Shown piece after piece: positions 4,364 through 7,868 of a stretch of DNA of 7,868 nucleotides (the stretch's first letter is position 1; each line of letters opens with the position of its first letter). Under the pieces are notes generated by a model. It searched no databases. It had not been told where the DNA came from and saw only the letters and a list, made by a program, of their open reading frames with translations. The translations under genes and the position numbers were made by a program. The DNA comes from Nitrosopumilales archaeon (GTDB lineage: Archaea; Thermoproteota; Nitrososphaeria; Nitrososphaerales; Nitrosopumilaceae). The stretch is from contig JANXYF010000104.1 in NCBI GenBank assembly GCA_025350175.1, positions 1 to 7,868 of the forward strand, in the 5' to 3' direction.

Positions 4364-7207
4364 ATGAACATGACATTTCGAAATAGAAGAGCATTAGGAA
4401 TCATAATAACAACTCTAATGATACTGATTATAACTTCAGCTTTAGGGATTGCAGTATTAGCTTACTCGCAAGGAAAATTGGGAACATTCAAGAGTACAGT
4501 GGAAACAATTTTTGCTGCTAACATGAACACAGTTCAGGACTTGCTAGTACTTGAAAATATTGTGTATCACTCTTCTACACAACAGTTTAACTTGACATTT
4601 ACAAATACAGGTTACAGCCCAGTCAATGTTACAACAATTAAGATTATAAGAAATACAACCCCATCTTTTAATGAGATTGCTACGACATCTGGTACTTGGC
4701 CAGTCTCCATGATAACTAAGCCAAATTATTTGAGTACAAGTTCTGAGAGAGTAACTGTTCCAGGAGCCATCATCTCGCCCGGGGCAGCTTATACCACAGT
4801 AATTCCATATCATTGTTTTTGCGATCCAATTACAGTTACTGCTACAACATCCCATGGAGCAGTCATAACAAAAAATGTTGCTCCAAATGTTGGATGGTAT
4901 AGCTCTCTTGAACAATATCGTAAGAGAATAACAATAGATTACACCAAAGTAGTTGGAAATCCTAGCGCAATTATTTTAGACAATCAGCAAGACGCAAATG
5001 GAACTACATCAGCTAGTAAATTTACACTTTCAAGCTTTACAGTTAATTCTGGAGATAATAGACTACTTTTAGTGACAGTAGTCTCAAACACTGGAACTGT
5101 ATCTGGCATTACGTATGGAGCAACTTCTTTGATAAAAGATGTTTCAATGGCAAATACCGTTGATAGCGAAATTTGGTATTTGAAAAATCCTTCGTCTGGA
5201 AAGGCAGACATTGTTGTGACAATGTCTGGCTCGGCAAGTGTGGTGGTAAGTGCATATTCATATTTTGGAATAGATCAAACTACTCCACTAGGAGCAATTC
5301 CATCAAGTTCTGGAGTCTCTGGCAATAGTGCCAGCGAATCCCTCAGTCTAACAACTAGCTATTTCAATAGTACAGTTGTTGATGTAGTTGCAGTTGCTGG
5401 AAAAAATACCCTTACCCCAAATGCTGGACAGACAATGCATGCAGCATTAATCGATACATTGGTGTCTGGAGGGAGTAGTTCAAAGTTTATTCCACTTACA
5501 TCTACAGCCTCCATGGGGTGGTTTTGGACAGGCGCTGCTGCCAATTATGCCGCAACAGCTGTAGAAGTAAGATCAAGTGATTATATCAATTTTCCACTAG
5601 TCATCAACATGACGGATACAAGTTTAATGCAATATGCATCAAGTAGTGGAAACGATATAGTATTTACTGCATGTGATGGCGTAACAAAATTAAATTATGA
5701 ACTTGAGAATTTCACACAATCCACAGGCAATCTGCAAGCTTGGGTACAACTACCCCATCTGTATTCAACTCCAGACAACATAATTTACATGTATTACGGT
5801 AATAGTAATGCGCCATATCAACAAAATGTTGGAGGTACTTGGGATTCAACTTATTTTGGAGTATGGCATATGCAACAAAACCCCAGTAATGTCATTGCAA
5901 TGGATGGCTCTCCTGCAAACGCATCAGGAACAACCAGTCTTGTGGGTGGCCACTATCAATTTCCATTAAACAATTTTCCAGTGCACGCAGGTAAAGATGG
6001 ACTGCTATTAGTTCAAGTGCAAATGACCAATAATTATCCCAGCAATGTAACATTTAATGGAATAATGCTTACAAATGCAGTTGAATCACCTTCAAATGCC
6101 AAGGCCGTAAATACCGGTATATGGTATCTAGTAAACCCTCCTGCAGTGACCGCAAATATAGTAGTTGGTACTGATACAACTTTATCACCACGATCTGTAA
6201 ACGTTGGAGCATATTCATTTTGGAATGTTGATCAAAGTAGTCCTTTCCCCACTACTAATACTGAGGGTTCAACGGTTTCATCTCCCGTCACACTAAGTAT
6301 AACAACTAAATACCCAAATAGTTGGGTTATTGATTCGTTTGTAGTAAATATAGCATCAAGTACATTAACAACCAATAACGCAGGACAGATTTTAGGCTAT
6401 AGCGTCAACCAAGGAGCAATTAGTGCCGGGAGTAGTTATCAAAGTACCACCATACCTGGTTCTATCACAACTGGTTGGAAAAACTGGTCCAATCCTCAAA
6501 AGCAAGCAATGGTCCAAGTTGAATTAAAAGCTCCACCAACAATAACTGATAGTACTAACAATCATAATGATTTTAATGCCTCCAACGTTGTATCAACCGG
6601 TCAGATCCAAGGTGAGCTTGGATACGGGTTGAACTTTGACGGTGTAAATAACTATCTCTCAAGAGTCAATGGCCTCACAAATCCACCTAATACACAAGGA
6701 CCTCAAACAGCTTCCATCTGGTTTTGGTATCCTAGTGGTAGTAGAGGCAGTTTCGCACAAGATATTTTTACTCTTGAAACAACTGGGGGCGGCTCCGCAG
6801 TTCAGATGGGATATACATCTTCGACTACTTTTGATGTTTGGAAATACGGAAGTACTGTAATGACCACAACATCAGTACCGTCAGCAGCAACTTGGCATAA
6901 TGCAGTATATACCTATGATGGAAATGGAAACGGGCAAGGCATTACCCATAGGTTATACATAGATGGTATTCTCAAAACAACATCGACTACAAGTCCGCAG
7001 TCTGGAACTCCAGGCCAATTGTTCGTAGGGTCGAATAATTGCCATAACTGTGAACTTGTAAACAGTCGTCTTGATGAGTTTGAATATTCAACTATGGTAA
7101 GATCTGCCAGTTGGATTGCAACCCAATACAACAACCAAGCTTCACCTTCAACCTTTGTGAGTGTAGGTGCTCAGGAATCATCATTAACTCCCAGAAACTC
7201 AAACTAA
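4364..7207 (+). CDS. Pilin-like anchored DUF2341-LamG surface protein with two nested repeat modules
   Basis: A 947-residue predicted extracellular protein, probably an adhesin or glycan-binding surface component. RNRRALG (6-12) followed by a hydrophobic segment (11-34) resembles an archaeal class III (type IV pilin) signal; cleavage after A10 is plausible but not certain. Residues 40-180 contain an FTNTG beta-sandwich-like stretch. DUF2341 begins with YRKRITIDYTK (185-195), is interrupted by module 1 (199-405), then resumes with DYINFPLVINMTD and ends near YMYYGN and GVWHM (499-503). Module 2 (506-725) interrupts the start of a LamG/concanavalin-like domain that resumes at TITDSTNNH, with GLNFDG (755-760) and the closing SRLDEFEYS. 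Eleven N-X-S/T sequons after the membrane segment fit a glycosylated outer surface. There is no C-terminal anchor. ATG 4370 (M3) is a possible alternative start. Domain calls rest on remembered family motifs; ligand and cell role are inferred. Confidence 0.85.
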   Translation: MNMTFRNRRALGIIITTLMILIITSALGIAVLAYSQGKLGTFKSTVETIFAANMNTVQDLLVLENIVYHSSTQQFNLTFTNTGYSPVNVTTIKIIRNTTPSFNEIATTSGTWPVSMITKPNYLSTSSERVTVPGAIISPGAAYTTVIPYHCFCDPITVTATTSHGAVITKNVAPNVGWYSSLEQYRKRITIDYTKVVGNPSAIILDNQQDANGTTSASKFTLSSFTVNSGDNRLLLVTVVSNTGTVSGITYGATSLIKDVSMANTVDSEIWYLKNPSSGKADIVVTMSGSASVVVSAYSYFGIDQTTPLGAIPSSSGVSGNSASESLSLTTSYFNSTVVDVVAVAGKNTLTPNAGQTMHAALIDTLVSGGSSSKFIPLTSTASMGWFWTGAAANYAATAVEVRSSDYINFPLVINMTDTSLMQYASSSGNDIVFTACDGVTKLNYELENFTQSTGNLQAWVQLPHLYSTPDNIIYMYYGNSNAPYQQNVGGTWDSTYFGVWHMQQNPSNVIAMDGSPANASGTTSLVGGHYQFPLNNFPVHAGKDGLLLVQVQMTNNYPSNVTFNGIMLTNAVESPSNAKAVNTGIWYLVNPPAVTANIVVGTDTTLSPRSVNVGAYSFWNVDQSSPFPTTNTEGSTVSSPVTLSITTKYPNSWVIDSFVVNIASSTLTTNNAGQILGYSVNQGAISAGSSYQSTTIPGSITTGWKNWSNPQKQAMVQVELKAPPTITDSTNNHNDFNASNVVSTGQIQGELGYGLNFDGVNNYLSRVNGLTNPPNTQGPQTASIWFWYPSGSRGSFAQDIFTLETTGGGSAVQMGYTSSTTFDVWKYGSTVMTTTSVPSAATWHNAVYTYDGNGNGQGITHRLYIDGILKTTSTTSPQSGTPGQLFVGSNNCHNCELVNSRLDEFEYSTMVRSASWIATQYNNQASPSTFVSVGAQESSLTPRNSN
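4958..5578 (+). repeat. Beta-rich module copy 1, inserted in DUF2341
   Basis: It encodes residues 199-405 of the surface protein. Landmarks shared with copy 2, in order: start NPS with GTTS soon after, a LLLV strand, IWYLKNP (270-276), ADIVV, AYSYFGIDQ, LTTSYFNS, NAGQ (353-356), GSS and a closing GW...VEV. The module separates YRKRITIDYTKVVG from DYINFPLVI, which are adjacent in ordinary DUF2341 proteins. I know similar stretches from secreted bacterial proteins but cannot name a family with certainty. Confidence 0.75.
5879..6538 (+). repeat. Beta-rich module copy 2, inserted at the DUF2341/LamG junction
   Basis: It encodes residues 506-725. It aligns with copy 1 from NPS...GTTS through LLLV, IWYLVNP (586-592), ANIVV, AYSFWNVDQ, ITTKYPNS, NAGQ (672-675), GSS and GW...VEL. 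The distance from IWYL to NAGQ is 86 residues here and 83 in copy 1. The copies have clearly diverged; at the DNA level only short matches remain, such as GGGAGTAGTT near 5471 and 6428. It separates GVWHM from TITDSTNNH, which sit close together in usual LamG proteins. Confidence 0.75.
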
Positions 7208-7273
7208 AATAATTGACATTGTTTCTGCAACTACAACGTAGAGTTTCACCATTTCCATGTTTGGTAGATCACG

Positions 7274-7278
7274 TTTTT
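7274..7278 (+). terminator. T-run after the surface-protein gene
   Basis: Five T residues about 67 nt after the stop. A small hairpin (CTAC-AAC-GTAG, 7231-7241) lies upstream but is not adjacent. It is a weak candidate terminator and no better one is seen before the next promoter. Confidence 0.25.
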
Positions 7279-7294
7279 ATCGGCGGAGATGCAT

Positions 7295-7306
7295 TTTATG
7301 ATATAT
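7295..7306 (+). promoter_or_regulatory. TATA region of the right-edge gene
   Basis: TTTATGATATAT with the core near 7300-7306 predicts transcription starting about 7326-7330. The leader of about 25-30 nt then contains AGGA (7341-7344), a Shine-Dalgarno 10 bases before the ATG at 7355. Confidence 0.5.
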
Positions 7307-7354
7307 AGCGTATGACATCACATGATACACTTGTAGGGGTAGGAAGATAGTAAA

Positions 7355-7868
7355 ATGGAGAACAATAATGAAAAGACTCCTGAGCAGATATTTGGTGAAA
7401 AAGTTTCATCCTCAGATAAAAAATCAAAACCAACTAAATCATCTTGGATAAAAAAACCAGATAATCAGAAAGATGATTCAAAAGAAGTTAAGGAGTATTT
7501 TCAAGATATACTAACACGTACATCAAAAGAAAAACTTGAAAACAAGGAGATTCGCTTTGAATTACCAAGCCTCAATAATCTTACTGGATTAAGTCAAGAT
7601 ACAAAAAAAGTAGAACTTGAAAATCCATTCAAAGAAATCAAGCCAATATCAAAAAATCTTCAGCCCACTTTAAGTGAAACAGTACGATATCAGCAGACGA
7701 TTAGCTCACTAAAGGCAGAGCTTGCAGAATACAAGCTTAAGATGGAATTAGTGCGACCGGAGATTGAACAGTATAATCAAACTATCAATTCTCTAAAGTC
7801 AGAGATTGTTCAATACACTCAAGATACACCAAATGTTACATCAAGTGAAAAAACCCAATATCAGCAGA
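7355..7868 (+). CDS. Coiled-coil protein, 5' part, cut by the window edge
   Basis: The frame opens at ATG 7355 and stays open for 171 codons to the window edge, so the C-terminus is missing. An in-frame stop at 7340-7342 and the AGGA site at 7341-7344 fix the start. Residues 1-55 are rich in K, S, D and E and look disordered (SSSDKKSKPTKSSW). There is no signal peptide, so it is probably cytoplasmic or bound to the inner side of the membrane. From about residue 108 a coiled coil begins, built of repeats of 28-29 residues: YQQTISSLKAEL (from Y112), YNQTINSLKSEI (from Y140) and YQQ again at 169. It follows the surface-protein gene but has its own promoter. Function unknown; a filament, scaffold or tether role is inference from the coil alone. 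Confidence 0.8.
   Translation, partial: MENNNEKTPEQIFGEKVSSSDKKSKPTKSSWIKKPDNQKDDSKEVKEYFQDILTRTSKEKLENKEIRFELPSLNNLTGLSQDTKKVELENPFKEIKPISKNLQPTLSETVRYQQTISSLKAELAEYKLKMELVRPEIEQYNQTINSLKSEIVQYTQDTPNVTSSEKTQYQQ
7688..7868 (+). repeat. Four-heptad protein repeat in the right-edge gene
   Basis: Repeat units start at tyrosine codons 7688, 7772 and 7859, a period of 84 and 87 nt (28 and 29 residues, about four heptads). The core is Y-(Q/N)-Q-T-I-(S/N)-S-L-K-(A/S)-E-(L/I). The third unit is cut by the window edge, so the full copy number is unknown. Confidence 0.7.

Noticed and set aside
4544..4915. 123-codon minus-strand frame inside the surface-protein gene
   Set aside because: Rich in C, W and S with no promoter or start signal; it is an antisense shadow of a Thr/Asn-rich protein. 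The other frames at 4984-5211, 5359-5544 and 6913-7134 are rejected for the same reason.
7312..7350. 12-residue frame (MTSHDTLVGVGR) ending 4 bp before the right-edge gene
   Set aside because: The TATA box predicts transcription starting after its ATG, so it is probably not on the mRNA.
1..7868. CRISPR array, tRNA, rRNA, insertion sequence or defence system
   Set aside because: No regularly spaced repeats, cloverleaf, rRNA stretch, transposase motif or terminal inverted repeats were seen, and none of the genes matches a defence family I know.

Overview
The window looks like a piece of an ammonia-oxidising archaeal (Nitrososphaerota/Thaumarchaeota, Nitrosopumilus-like) chromosome. This is inferred from the AT-rich sequence, TATA boxes about 24-26 bp before start codons (leaderless transcripts), a TrmB-type regulator, a single-domain KaiC/RAD55-like ATPase and a surface protein with an archaeal pilin-like N-terminus. 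No rRNA or other marker gene is present to fix the genus.

Layout. 1-233 carries no gene I can support, only a TATA box and an imperfect inverted repeat. 240-1258 is a tight two-gene operon (+) of unrecognised, probably cytoplasmic proteins, the second coiled-coil, ending in a hairpin/T-run terminator. 1294-2270 is a TrmB-family transcription regulator (+) with a long leader and a strong Shine-Dalgarno. It converges, three bases apart, on a minus-strand KaiC-like ATPase gene (2274-3005). A 136-bp divergent promoter region with a perfect 12-bp palindrome separates that gene from purK (3142-4290, +, TTG start), the N5-carboxyaminoimidazole ribonucleotide synthase of purine synthesis; purE is not next to it here. 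4364-7207 encodes a 947-residue surface protein, and 7355 to the right edge is the 5' part of a coiled-coil protein gene.

The most striking object is the 947-residue protein. A type IV pilin-like hydrophobic N-terminus anchors a DUF2341 domain followed by a LamG-type lectin fold, and each of these is interrupted by a copy of one beta-rich module of about 210 residues. Removing both modules restores canonical DUF2341 and LamG sequences, so the same module appears to be nested twice in two different host domains.

Functionally the window is mixed: housekeeping (purK), a regulator/ATPase pair that may form a signalling module, and a probable cell-surface adhesin followed by a coiled-coil gene. 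No mobile element, CRISPR array, tRNA or rRNA was found.
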